From Tetradesmus obliquus (Eukaryota > Chlorophyta > Chlorophyceae > Sphaeropleales > Scenedesmaceae), in assembly GCA_030272155.1 (NCBI GenBank), contig CP126195.1, forward strand, positions 5,687,001-5,751,000: a stretch of 64,000 bases of DNA, read 5' to 3'. The position numbers were made by a program, and so were the translations under genes. Positions 49,100 through 59,856 of the stretch are shown here, one piece after another. The notes beneath the pieces were generated by a model. That model had not been told where the DNA came from. It saw only the letters and a program-made list of their open reading frames with translations, and searched no databases. Each line of letters begins with the position of its first letter. Within the stretch, counting starts at the first letter, position 1.

Positions 49100-49593
49100 T
49101 ACAGCAGCAGCAACAGCAACACCTGGCGCATCAGAGACCACGTGCATGTAGGCACGATTCTGACATACACATAGCATCTGTTACACATGCCTTCCATGTT
49201 GCCTGCTGTTCGCGGCATGCCACATGTTATGTGCTGGTGCAGCTGCCACGTCCGCAGCTTCCCACCTCTGCCTGCTGCCGCAGTGCTGCCTCCTCCTGCC
49301 AGCAGATTTTCACTCGCTCTGTAAATTGGGCCACATGTTACAAGTCACATGCTGTGTTATGATATGTTTATGTTATGTTATGGTGTTTGCTGCCACAGTG
49401 GCCCACCTCTGCCTGCTGCCGCAGCGCTGCCTCCTCCTCGCCCCCCCGATTAGGCTGCTTGTTGCATATAGGCATACAAGCTGTGCTTCAGGGCAATTGC
49501 ACTGCTCACCTCTGCCTGCTGCCGCAGCGCTGCCTCCTCCTCGTCCTCTGGGTCAGGCGGGTAGCGCCGCCACAGGTTGTGCTCAATGACCTG

Positions 49594-49631
<38 letters not shown>

Positions 49632-49816
49632 CCGAGTGCATGTGAGTCGGTGGTACTAGCAGGGTCACCAGTACAGATCTAAAGCCATGTGTGTTAGTGT
49701 GGCTGCAACATGCCCTGCTGCTGCTTGTGATGCAACCTGACGTCACAGCAGATACAATGTAGCGCACCAAATTGGGGTATATACGCTAGCTGCTTCGCTT
49801 TGTAAGAGTGTGGTCC

Positions 49817-49848
<32 letters not shown>

Positions 49849-50861
49849 CCCAATGGCCTGTTTTGATGCAGCACCGCAAACATCAAGCTATCTCATCACC
49901 TGCCTGCAGCCCTTCAGCTTCGTGCTGCTTCTGCTTCTGCTGCTGCTGCTGCTGCCGCTGCTGCTGCTGCCCAGTAGCCCATATTCAAGCAACCCTACAC
50001 ATAGCAGTGTGCCTCACGTTAGCCACCACCTCCCCGCAGCCCTTCAGCTTCATGAGGTGTGCCTTGCTGCACAACCTGAACGGCTGGTTCAGCACGTCAT
50101 GCTTGGCCCTGCAGGCAGCACAGGCGCAGCAGCAGCAGTGCAACATGAATAGGTAAGATGTTACGCAGTATGAGGACCGCTGCATGAGCGAATTGGTTGT
50201 GTTGCTGCTGCTGCGTTTCGTACTCTTCTGCACCCATCCATACTCAAGCAACCAAGTTACTGTGCTGTATTGCAAACATTGATGCTAAATTGCTGACAGG
50301 TTCTATAAAATGGAGAAGTTCAAGTTCAGCCCACCTGTTGACGTTGAGCATGGTGTTGTGGTAGCGCTCAGCATCCATGGCGCGCATGTCAGCATGCAGC
50401 TCACTGCAGGCAGAGCAGGCAGCACCGCACACATCATCATCATGTTACTCATCAAGCCATAGCTTATTCCACCTATTTGCAGTGGCATTTGATTGCAGTC
50501 ATCAGCAACCAAATATGCTGCAGGTGGCAAAGCACGCCTCACCTTTCATGCGCAAGTCACTGTCTTTCATTCTGCCCAGATGGCAGGGGCAACCACGCCA
50601 CCTGAAGCATCAGTAATCTTTTTCTCACAGCAACACTTGGCTGTACTTGCACCATGTGTGCGGTGCTGCCATACACATGCAGGCATCTGCAGGCAGTTAC
50701 TGTGCAAAGGTGTCCCTGGAAGCGTCTATTTGTATTGACTGTTTGTATATACCAGCTCACTTGCGGAACGGCAAAGAGGCGCAAGTGGACTCAACTGCTG
50801 CTGCTACAGATTCAAGCTGGTGAGTACATGAAGGTGATTGCACTTGCTGTAAGAACTTCAT
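39783..50861 (-). CDS. MUS81: MUS81 structure-specific endonuclease, catalytic subunit
   Basis: Holliday-junction and fork-cleaving XPF-family nuclease acting with EME1 in the nucleus. Exons: 50861-50761, 50403-50335, 50108-50018, 49590-49510, 49053-48696, 48467-48133, 46929-46774, 46631-46578, 46362-46276, 45818-44919, 44585-43609, 43343-43171, 42272-42155, 41895-41723, 41196-41073, 40452-40244, 40021-39783; 4245 nt, 1414 residues. Order: helix-hairpin-helix (LMKLKGCGEVVAN, about 75-87); YMPRAGTANYAFM; winged helix (HMTKETLIAAAE...KWYDGWSNIK); UBA-like domain split by an intron (EVEVLVAMGFKQQQALE plus CGGSVIDAVTWL); nuclease domain with LRLPPLGPGQ, LIDQRE and the catalytic ERKSYED (1175-1181, ERKxxxD); C-terminal hairpins (GIGVEAVQAVV, SLGPHKARVVYE). 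Plant MUS81 has the same order but is about half as long; the excess is Ala/Gln/Ser-rich linkers encoded by CAG runs. The first exon is the least certain: its ATG and phase fit. Confidence 0.93.
40804..41010 (-). repeat. Tail copies of MUS81 exon 15
   Basis: Two diverged copies of the end of exon 15 (DGFKVLETTSPAGSVELLSRITT) with CACGTG-type donor context, at about 40804-40880 and 40944-41010, downstream of the real exon. Confidence 0.85.
41340..41660 (-). repeat. Tail copies of MUS81 nuclease exon 14
   Basis: Copies of the exon end (GIPMYILEGSVADLQADGAN with GTGAG donor) at about 41455-41570, with weaker ones near 41340-41420 and 41610-41645. The real exon is 41723-41895. Confidence 0.85.
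42360..42525 (-). repeat. Head copies of MUS81 exon 13
   Basis: Two extra copies of the exon head (TLQRIAAGLAGQGLRVDS) lie at about 42360-42424 and 42470-42521, upstream of the real exon and each followed by CAG runs. The farther one is more diverged. Confidence 0.88.
42908..43033 (-). repeat. Tail copy of MUS81 exon 12
   Basis: About 125 bp nearly identical to the end of exon 12 (LPPLGPGQCFADAYELVLL and following) with its donor, downstream of the real exon. Confidence 0.92.
47000..47310 (-). repeat. Head copies of MUS81 exon 7
   Basis: A long copy (about 47099-47190, AHRTGSPHMTKETLIAAA) and two short ones (about 47012-47051 and 47270-47310), each with a GCAG acceptor, lie upstream of exon 7. 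Confidence 0.85.
47385..48072 (-). repeat. Six or seven tail copies of MUS81 exon 6
   Basis: The exon 6 end (TANYAFMVAIYL) with a GTGAGCTG donor recurs with ends at about 47503, 47609, 47711, 47813, 47915 and 48023, spaced 102-110 bp, plus a degenerate unit near 47390. The real exon ends at 48133. Confidence 0.92.
49262..49445 (-). repeat. Tail copies of MUS81 exon 4
   Basis: Two copies of the exon end (EEEAALRQQAE plus donor), at about 49262-49300 and 49406-49440, downstream of the real exon 49510-49590. Confidence 0.85.
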
Positions 50862-51846
50862 ACCGTCATGCCAATGCTGTTACTGACCATAGTTGATAGT
50901 ACAGTTCACAGTTGAGCGTGAGCACGTGTACTTGACACTACTGCAGCGCCAGCAGTGCATGCAGCTGCACCTTGCTGTGCACGCTGTGCTAGCAAACAGC
51001 ACATTCGCTATTGCGAATGGCTCAGGAGCACCGTAAGCTGTTTTTTACGTTGTTTATACTGTTATTTAGCGCTGCTAGTGGTGCTGGTGAGGCCCTATTG
51101 CTCCATGCCAGCACCAAACTCACTGCAGGAACTGGTGCAGCAGCAGGTTGCCTGGGCACTTGAGCTTGATGCCTGCCGCTCCCCTGCCGCTCTCAACGTA
51201 CTGATAAGCACGCATGGCTGCATCCGACCAATCAACACGAGTGCGTCCTCCGCTCATGCTGCGTTCGCTGCTGCTTGCCCTGAGCGTGGGCAGTTCTCAT
51301 CAGGGTCGGCAAGCCCTGCGCTCGTTGCAGCTGAGCAAGCACATTTTCTGAATGATCATATGCTTCTGCCACATTTCCAATATCAGACAAGGTTTTGGTG
51401 AGGCTTGACTCCAAGCCTTGCTGATTGCGATTGATCCACACACACTACTTGAAGAAGCCGCGACGCACAATTTGTATGAAATTCAAATTTGCTGCTGCAG
51501 GCAGCACAGCTCTGCCTTGCGAGGTTGCAAACCCTCTCATCACTCTTGCATGTCATGTCATTCACGGTCACACTCACACTGTGTGAGGCACTGTCCAAAG
51601 ACGCCACAACACTGCTGCCGTGTGCTCAGCACCTCCGCAGCCGCAGCTGCTGGCCTCATAACAGAGATTCCCTTCACATGCGTGCTGTGACACACAGACA
51701 TACTGCCAGCCTGGCGATCAATACAATACACCTCAGGACGGAAACCCAGTTTTTAGAGGCTTCCTCAGGCACAAGCCCAGCGAGCCGCTGCTCCGATCAC
51801 TAGCCCCGACGTGCACGGGGACCCTAGGGGCTGCTGCTGCTATTTT
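50862..51846. other. Intergenic: MUS81 promoter side
   Basis: About 1 kb between the MUS81 start and the 3' array of the dsRNA-binding protein gene. No gene or clear regulatory motif recognised; open frames at 51232-51607 (minus) have no support. Confidence 0.5.
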
Positions 51847-52634
51847 CTGACTTGCACCTGCTGCGCTGCTCCCTGGAACGCCGCCTGCAGCCTGCCTGCC
51901 TCATTCACGCCAGCCTGCTGCTCCTGAGCTGCCAGCATGTCCGGCTGCTGCTGCTGCCACTGCTGCTGCTACTCTCTGACCTGCACCTGCTGCGCTGCTC
52001 CCGCCAGCGCCAACTGCAGCCCATCTGCTGCGCCAGCCTGCTGCTCTTGGGCCGCAAGCATGTCCGGCTGCAGCTGCAGCTGCTGCTGCCACTGCTGCTG
52101 CTATTGTCTGACCTGCACCTGCTGCGCTGCTCCCTGCAACGCCAACTGCAGCCCATCTGCTGCGCCAGCCTGCTGCTCCTGGGCAGCCAGCATGTCCGGC
52201 TGCAGCTGCTGCTGCTGCTGCCACTGCTGCTGCTACTCTCTGACCTGCACCTGCTGCGCTGCTCCCTGCAACGCCGCCTGCAGCCCGTCTGCCTCATTCA
52301 CGCCAGCCTGCTGCTCCTGAGCTGCCAGCAGGTCCGGCTGCAGCTGCTGCCACTGCTGCTGCTACTCTCTGACTTGCACCTGCTGCGCTGTTTCCTGCAA
52401 CGCCGCCTGCAGCCCGCCTGCCTCTTTCACGCCAGCCTGCTGCTCCTGGGCTGCCAGCATGTCCAGCTGCAGCTGCAGCTGCTGCTGCCACTGCTGCTGC
52501 TGCTATTCTCTGACCTGCACCTGCTGCGCTGCTCCCGCCAGCGCCAACTGCAGCCCATCTGCTGCGCCAGCCTGCTGCTCCTGGGCTGCCAGCATGTCTG
52601 GCTGCAGCAGCTGCTGCTGCTGCTGCTGCTGCTG
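51847..52634 (-). repeat. Array of copies of the dsRNA-binding protein's terminal coding segment
   Basis: Six extra copies, spaced about 125-145 bp, of the segment encoding AAQEQQAG...LQGAAQQVQVRE-stop lie downstream of the true stop at 52635, separated by CAG-rich stretches. If transcribed they would form the 3' UTR. The long plus-strand Leu/Cys ORFs here are antisense shadows. Confidence 0.9.
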
Positions 52635-54323
52635 CTACTCTCTGACCTGCACCTGCTGCGCTGCTCCCTGCAGCGCCACCTGCAGCCCGCCTGCCTCTTT
52701 CACGCCAGCCTGCTGCTCCTGGGCCGCCAGCATGTCCGGCTGCAGCTGCTGCAGCATCAGCTGCGCTGCGTGCTGCTCCGCCTCTTTCTTTGAGGGGTGT
52801 GGCTGGCTGCCTGTCAGGGAGCAGGGCCCTGTGGGGCCGTGCAGGGTGACTGTGGAGGTGAACATGGTGGGCTGGCCCTCAAAGCTGCGCTTGGTGCTGC
52901 AGATGAGTGTGGTTATAGTGAGACAGGTAAGCAGGTGCAGACGGGGACAGCACACACATGCCTGAGTCAGCGCAGACGAGGTTAGTCGTGGTCACAAACG
53001 ACACTGTGATGCACAGCGCTTGCTTGTGCTGTGCAACAGTATGGCTGGCTGCCTGTCAGGGAGCAGGGCCCTGTGGGGCCGTGCAGCGTGACTGTGGAGG
53101 TGAACATGGTGGGCTGGCCCTCAAAGCTGCGCTTGGTGCTGCAGCAGAAAAGGGAGGTTGGTGTGTAAAGAACATGCAAGTGAGGGCTATACAAGGTGAC
53201 TGTGGAGGTGAACATGGTGGGATGGCCCTCACAGGTGCGCTTGGTGCTGTGGGTGTTACATAACATGGGGTATAACACAGGCAGCAGGTATGAAGCAAGT
53301 ACAGCAGCAGAGCAGGTGTACATATGCCAGCAGCGGCACCTGCAAGTTGGCAGCTGTCGACAAGTCAAGGATGCAGCAGCACACACAGCAGTATAGCATG
53401 CAAATTAACAGTAAAAATAAGATAACAATAACACTAACACAGCTGCGAGGGTACCTGTATGTAGGCAGCCCCCAGCCGTCATATCCCAGCAGCCGTTTGC
53501 TGGCTGCTTTCTGCATGAGCTCCTGCAGCCTGTTCTTGTAGTTGGGCGCTGCTGCTGCTGCCGGCGCTGCTGCTGCTGGCGCTGCTGCAGCTGCTGCTGC
53601 ATCTGCTGGTTGTACAGGCCTCGCGCGTGCTACTGCTGCTGCGCCGTTTGCTTGCGGTACCGGCGTTGCTGCGGCGTTGGCTGCTGCGGCCGCTGCTGAC
53701 AGCGCAGCCGATGCACTGGCACTTCCTGCAAAGAGGCTGGCAAATTCTTCGTGCAGCAGCATTGCAGCAGCTGCTGCATGCTTTGCCCCTGACCTTGTTG
53801 GCCCAGTGCCAGCAGCTGTCAACTTAGGGTTGCTGCTGCTGCTACTGCTGCTTCTGTTCATCTGGAGCAGCTGTGCATATACTGTCCACTGTGGTCTGTG
53901 ATCGGGCGTGCCTGGCACACGTGCAGCATCACTGTATGATATTTGGAAGCCCCCTCTGCCATGTGCTAGCAGGAACTCTGTTAGCTGGTTGATGCAGCTG
54001 ATGCTTGGTGCTGCTGCCTGCTGCTGTGTGCTGCTGCTGTTGGTTGTTGCTGCTGCTGCTGCTGTGTAGTGCAGGCCCTGCTGTAGTTGCATCAATAGCG
54101 ATGCTGCTGCTGCAGTCTTGGCCTCCTGCTTGGTCTTGCCTGCCCCATCTGCTGTTAGCGAGTTGAATCCACTTGCAGCAGCAGGTGAGGGCACAAGCAG
54201 CACCGCTCTACAGTGCCAACTTGAGGGTTGTCCGACGGGCCCAGTGCAGGCGTAGGTAGGCTGCGCACACTTGTGTTTGTCTGCCCACTCTTTCAGCTGC
54301 GAGATGCTCGTGTGCGATTGCAT
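52635..54323 (-). CDS. Protein with three double-stranded RNA-binding domains
   Basis: RNA-binding protein of DRB/HYL1-like build, probably a partner in small-RNA processing or RNA editing (inference). Exons: 54323-53455 and 52896-52635; 1131 nt, 376 residues. The ATG at 54323 opens MQSHTSISQLKEW. Domain 1, about 5-75: ISQLKEWADKH, then TKQEAKTAAAASLLMQL. Domain 2, about 98-195: INQLTEFLLAHG, then SGAKHAAAAAMLL. Domain 3, about 268-340, split by the intron: NYKNRLQELMQK, then PTMFTSTVTLHG and SKKEAEQHAAQLML. The helix-strand-KKEAExxAA pattern is canonical in domain 3. Linkers are Ala-rich. No catalytic domain. Two head copies of exon 2 lie upstream (about 53085-53145 and 53195-53248), and copies of the last coding segment, stop included, follow the gene. 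Confidence 0.9.
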
Positions 54324-55403
54324 GCTGTACTCCAAGGTGGGTGCCAATCAGACAGGGGCCGAACGTCGCGTATCTTGCAAATTTCGATGTGATTATCGTA
54401 TATAAGGTGACAACTTCAAATCGGTGTGTATGCAGCTGGCGATTGACGCTTTCCCAGAACCCTAGTGACTGGATGAGCAAGTATCCGTGCTGAGCCAGGG
54501 GAAGGGCAAAAGCCGCAGACGGATGTGCTGGTGTCTTCTAGTTGGCTGAGTTGCTTCAACATCCGTCACACATGTTGTTGATGCAGCTACATTGCTCTGA
54601 AACTTGATGGCTGAGAAATCTTGGACTGCCACTTCACGTGCACAGTGTGCTGCTGCATCAGTGCCACCCAGCACAACTTGCTGTGTGCATACCATTGACC
54701 ATTGCCGCATGTGACAGCCTGTTGATGTTGTTATAACATCTCAAAATCCACGAGACTGGAACCACACAGTCAAACATTATGTTTCAAGGAAGCCATTCAA
54801 ACGGTTTGTGCTGGTGCCACTGGCACCAGTGGTGACCAGCTCTCGGACAGGTTTACTGTGCCGCCACGTGTTGCATCAACCTTCAACCATTGGCCACCAA
54901 CCTTCAGCCATCAAAACCGTAGTACAAAAGCAAAAACCACCATTGACATGCATTTCCCCTCACCCACCGCCTGAAATTGAAAAGTCTTGACTAACGGTCC
55001 CTCACTGGGTGGCACCCCTCAGTTGAAGCGCGTGCATCAGTTCTGTGACACAACCTTAGTAGTCACTGCCAATAACTCTTGTAGTCAGCATCATGCTTAA
55101 GAGTCTTAAGTCACCATGAAGCTGAAAACACACAACCCAACATACTGTGATAATTGTTCCAGGAAGCCATTGTTAGGGCTGGCGAGAGGCTCGCTGTGCA
55201 ACCAAGTGTTGCATCGGCATTCAACCGTTGGCCACCAACCTTCAGCCATCAACAATTTTGCACAAAAGCCAAAAGCACCATTGACATGCAAATTTCCTCA
55301 TTCACCGCCACAAAGTTGAATGCTTTGACTAAAGGTCCCCAACCCCCAGTTGAATTCAACTCAACGCGCTTCGAAGCGCGTGCATCAGTTTTGTTCCATA
55401 AAC
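54324..55403. repeat. Intergenic with a diverged direct repeat of about 270 bp
   Basis: Segments of about 54795-55072 and 55164-55419 share blocks such as TTGGCCACCAACCTTCAGCC, GCGCGTGCATCAGTT and TAGTAGTCACTGCC at an offset near 350 bp. The segment adjoins the start of the dsRNA-binding gene and the stop of the PC-esterase gene. No coding function seen. Confidence 0.75.
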
Positions 55404-55471
55404 TTAGTAGTCACTGCCATACCATCCCTCATACTGCTCCTGATACAGACCCTCTTGACTAGCAATGCCAA

Positions 55472-55540
<69 letters not shown>

Positions 55541-58500
55541 CAGGTGCAGGCCGCACCATCCAGCCCGCAGGGGGAGGGCTCTGGATGACAACAGGCACGC
55601 ACTGCGGCTGCGCCTTGCTGACAGCAGCTGTTGGCAGAGGCTGGATGTTGTACTGCTTGAAGGCCTTGAAAAGGGTGTAGATCTCCCACTGCGGGGGCAT
55701 AAAACAACAGCAGAGATGCAGGCACACTAGTCAGTAGGATGTGGAGGGTGTCTTTGATTTGGATTCCGAGCTAACAAGCCTTGCCAACAGCCATAGGCAG
55801 CAACATCTAAACGCTTGCAAACGGGTACATCCCACACAAATGTCATTGTTATTCCTATGTCATTGTTGTTGTCATTGTTATTGTTATAGCACACAATTGA
55901 GGGAGCTAAGGCTGACCTCTGGCACGCCAGGTGAGCACCAGTGATTGCAGTCCCAGCCCGCGCCATCCACGTAGATGTGGGCGCCATACAGCTGCCTTGT
56001 CATGCTGTAGTTGTCGATGATTGGCACGCCGGCACTGCAATAAAGAGAGGTTGCAGGTGTAGACAGGGGAAGCAGGCAGTGATTTGTTGTTTAGTGTGAG
56101 CTTTGCTGCTGCCTGTCAAGTGTGCAGCACAACACAGGGCGGCTGGTGCTGAGATGCTGCAAAGGCTTGCACCTATCTGGCATTGACATATCCTCTGCAT
56201 GGCATCACAGTGCTGTGGTTGTCCACCACTGGCACACCGGCAGTGCACGCAGGTCACCCCTGAGGGGTTGCAGGAGTTCAGTTTAAAAGTCTGCCATCTG
56301 CCGCTGAGAGACATGCCAAGCAAGTGCTGATGTATTCAAGGTTTTGGCCGTATCTGGCCCCGGCTTGTGGGTTTGCAATCACTGGTTAGGAGTCACTAAG
56401 GTGGGTTGGAGTGGCTCCCCGCCTCTGGGTTCACCTCTTGCTAGAAGAATGTGTAATCGATTGATTGATAGATTGATCGTCTGCCGCTGATGAGAGCGCT
56501 GTGCCCTCTCACCTGCCCAGCAGCTTCTCTGCTTCAGACTGCAGCATGCTGCCGATGCCAAGTGTGTAATTGCCTGCAAGGCAGGGGCACACAGCAACAC
56601 ATTTCCCCTTTTTTGCTCCTCCCATTGCAAATGGCTTGTAGCATCTGAGATGGTGCCAGGACCCACATCAGATTATCCTCTCCACAATAAATCCTGCTGG
56701 GTGTTACTTGCCTTGGTAAGAATGCAGCAGAACGCGTTGATAACAGGGGTCACTGCAGCTGCAACAGTTCCTTGGTAATGTAACATGTCAAATGGGAGTT
56801 CATCAGTGGGCAGTGATCGTGCATACCTTTGTGCGCTGGCACACACTCTGCGCCAAAGCGTGCCGTTTTCTTCTTCGGTGCCTTGGCTTGCTGCTGCGAC
56901 ACTACCACACCCTCAGCAGCCTGCTGCGCTGTTGGTTGCTCCTGCGCAAGCTCAGTGCTGCTGCTGCTGCTGCCGCTAGTTGATGCAGCTGCCGCTACAG
57001 CAACAGCAGCACTGCCAGGTGCATTGATATCGTCTTGCACCTGACTTGCCACTGCCTCTGCTGCGGCTGGAACGCTAGCAGTGCTGCTGCTGCTGCCGCC
57101 AGGCGGAGTTATGCCGAAGTCAGTGCCAGCTGCAGTGATGTTGTTCAACCCGGTGTTATTGCCAATATTTAGATCTGCTGGTGGTATCACCCACACAGTG
57201 GTCTTCTTTATGGGGCAGGGGCTGTGGTCGTGTGCAGTGACGCGGTACACCAGATTGGGGAAGTGCTCACGAGTGCTCTGCAGGAGAAAACAGAGTACAG
57301 GGGAAACGCCAGTGACACAAACATGGACGATTGCTCATCTGGCAGCCACACCAGCTGACATTGCGGCAAAGAGTGCTGCAAGGCAGCAATATGCACCAGC
57401 CTGGCAAGGCACGTATGCACAGCATCATGCACAGCTAGCCCTCACCCTGCCTTGGTAAGTTTAGGCTCCCTTGCCGCTGAGGTGTTCAAGTACTGGCGCT
57501 GAGGTGTTCAAGTACTGGCGCTGAGGTGTTCAAGTACTGGCGCTGAGGTGTTCAACTACTGGCGCTGAGGTGTTCAAGTATTGTTGTGTGTCAGACAGAA
57601 CAGCATGTCGCATTGTTTCAAGCAGACTGGAAAAAGAAAAATGGAACTTGGCAGGTTTCACGCCTTGTAGAATGCAGCCAGCTGGCGCAGGGAGCGCCTG
57701 TAGGTGTCCAGCTGCAGCCCCGCGCAGTTGTTGAAGTGCCAGCGGCCGAAGTTGATGAAGAAGATGTCACGCTTGCGTGCTGCCTTGCCCTGCAGCAGCT
57801 GCAGCAGCGATGGCTCCTGCACACAGCAGACGCATAGAGCGGCAGAAATGTGGGTGAGATGTTCGATGCAGCTGCTGGGCGCCGCCTTGCCCTGCAGCAG
57901 CTGCAGCAGCGACAGCTCCTGCACGGCAGCAGGTGTACAGAGTTGCAGAACAGTATGTGGGGTGTTTTATGCAGCTGCCGAGCGTTGCCTTGCCATTGCA
58001 GCACCCTACAGCAGCTGCAGCAGCCATGGCGCCTGCAAGGCGGCAGACAAGCAGAGCAGCAGCAAAGTCTGACGAGCAGAGGGGGTCAGGTTTTGAGGCG
58101 GCTGCAAAACGGCATGCTCTGCGCTGCTGCTCGTGCACGTTTGTTCACAGCTGCAATGGAACGGTTCCAAGACGCTGCTCAAGGTGGCTCCTCCTTTCCT
58201 GGCATGAACAATATTCAATGCTTTCACACTGTTGCACCAGTGCACCTCATCGCAGCAAGCTCACTCTGAATGTTACTCTGCACGTAGCTCCTCAGATTAT
58301 CTCCATATCACGTGTGCAGCTTGTGCCTTTTTTTGTTGATACGGTGTCAACACTAAACTAGTACCAGCTGAGCTAAAGATGATGTTCAAATGACTCCTTT
58401 CTAATCTGCTGTCACTGTACAGCCAGGATCTCACCCCAGGTGTAGAAGCAGCAAACTCCTCGCCCCGCACGCTGTTGACCCAGCAGATGCGCCCGCCAGC

Positions 58501-59856
58501 AAGCAGGTGCACACAACCCGGCATATCTGTAATCGCATGGTGCCCCATCACGCTCGTTTGGTTGGTGTCGGCCGCCTGGAAGATCTCTTTCAGTAGTGCT
58601 GTGTTGGGCGATGCTGCACATTCGCCGACTGAGTGGTCCCAGAAGTCTGTCATGAAGCAGCGCAGGGCGTAGTAGATGTTGCGCATCATGGAGTCCCTGC
58701 AGATGCAGTCACACAAATGTTGATGTCAATCATCAGAATCTTGCACGCGCTGCTCAGTGGCTGGGCTCAGTGACTGGGCTCAGTCAATTGTGCGCATCAT
58801 GGAGTCCCTGTAACAGTCCCTGCAGATGCAAAAGGAGTGGCAGCAACATAAAGGGTGATGCTTGAATGTCGTGTGCAAGGCTTAACTGCTGCATGTCGAC
58901 ACAGCCAAGTGTACCATCAAGAGATGCAGCAAAGTGGCGTACAGCTCACCCACTGCCCCAGAGTATGCACCCCTTGAGGTACTCATGCAGCTCGCAGGGT
59001 GAGAAGTGTGACAGCAGAACACTACAAGTGTGGCATGGGCCATGACTGCCTTGGGGACAGCCTTGCGTCAGTACTCACCCAATCACCCAGAGTGTGCGCC
59101 CCTTCAAGTACTCATGTAGCTCGCAGGGTGAGAAGTGTGACAGTGCATCACCCTCTAGCTGCTGCAAAGCTGCCATGATGCCAGGGGTCTGGGACAGCTG
59201 GCACTTGTTGGTCAGCGGCGTGTTGCTGGTGCTGCGCCAGTTGCAGGACTCGCTCCTGCAGGGGATTGCATGCAATCAAGAAACAGGGAGAGAATGTTAC
59301 ATGTGGGTGCTGGCACCATCTTGGACGTTATGAGCCACAACAGGGTGGGCGCATTAAAACAAAAACTGTGCGGTAGGGAGACAGCCTTGAAGTGTGGGGT
59401 GTTGGGTCACATGTGACTGAAAGGTTGTGTGGCTTGAGTCCTGCTGCTGATGTGTAGCTTGCAGCTTTTCTACGTTATAACATGCAAAGTGCCCCTTACT
59501 TGATGTTTAAGTTAGGGTAATTCGTGCAGCACCAAAACAGTGTCCTTGCAGCTTGTATGCTGCTGCAAGTGCTGCTGCTACTCATGCCGCTGCTTCTGCT
59601 TCTGCTGCAGCTGCTGCTTGCTGCAGGATCCTTTGTGGACACATGCATCGTTTGTGTCGCACCATGAATCATCACGCGGCTGGCAGCCCGTCTTGCAGTT
59701 GCTGTAAACGCCTCCAAACAGCAGCGGGGTTTGCTTGGCCCCGGTTTCGTAGGAAACACTGCACTGCGCTTGTAACGCATCATTTTGTTCAGCCTGAACC
59801 AAATTTACGCTATTATAAATTAGTAAAGCTGCCACGACGACGATGCAGCAGCGCAT
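55404..59856 (-). CDS. PC-esterase domain protein (TBL/PMR5-like)
   Basis: Probable polysaccharide O-acetyltransferase or esterase of the Golgi lumen, by family. Exons: 59856-59663, 59255-59079, 58696-58435, 57816-57662, 57275-56827, 56573-56513, 56034-55917, 55688-55404; 1701 nt, 566 residues. The ATG at 59856 starts a signal peptide or anchor (MRCCIVVVAALLIYNSV). The GDS block reads WVIGDSMMRN (Ser126) and the partner block WDCNHWCSPGVPE gives DxxH (Asp461, His464), so the catalytic residues are present. DIFFINFGRWHFNN and TYRRSLRQLA match the family core. Exon 5 adds an Ala/Ser/Gln-rich insert of about 100 residues; the C-terminus has a run of more than 20 Ser (CAG run, 55473-55539) and ends YGSDY. 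The end of exon 1 is chosen by phase. Junction copies flank exons 2, 3, 4 and 7. Confidence 0.85.
55473..55539. repeat. Triplet run encoding poly-Ser
   Basis: CTG on the plus strand, AGC codons in the minus-strand PC-esterase last exon. A rare long uninterrupted run inside a coding exon, so the repeat length directly changes the protein. Confidence 0.9.
57477..57582. repeat. Five tandem copies of a 22-bp unit
   Basis: CTGAGGTGTTCAAGTACTGG-CG units; the fourth has CAACTACT and the fifth ends in TATTG. Located in the intron between PC-esterase exons 4 and 5. Confidence 0.9.
57860..58035 (-). repeat. Head copies of PC-esterase exon 4
   Basis: Two copies of the exon head (LSLLQLLQGKAA) with acceptor, at about 57871-57922 and 57985-58035, upstream of the real exon; the farther is more diverged. 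Confidence 0.88.

Noticed and set aside
51852-52793. 313-codon Leu-rich plus-strand ORF resembling a repeat protein
   Set aside because: Antisense to the duplicated C-terminal coding segment of the dsRNA-binding protein; Leu comes from CTG triplets.
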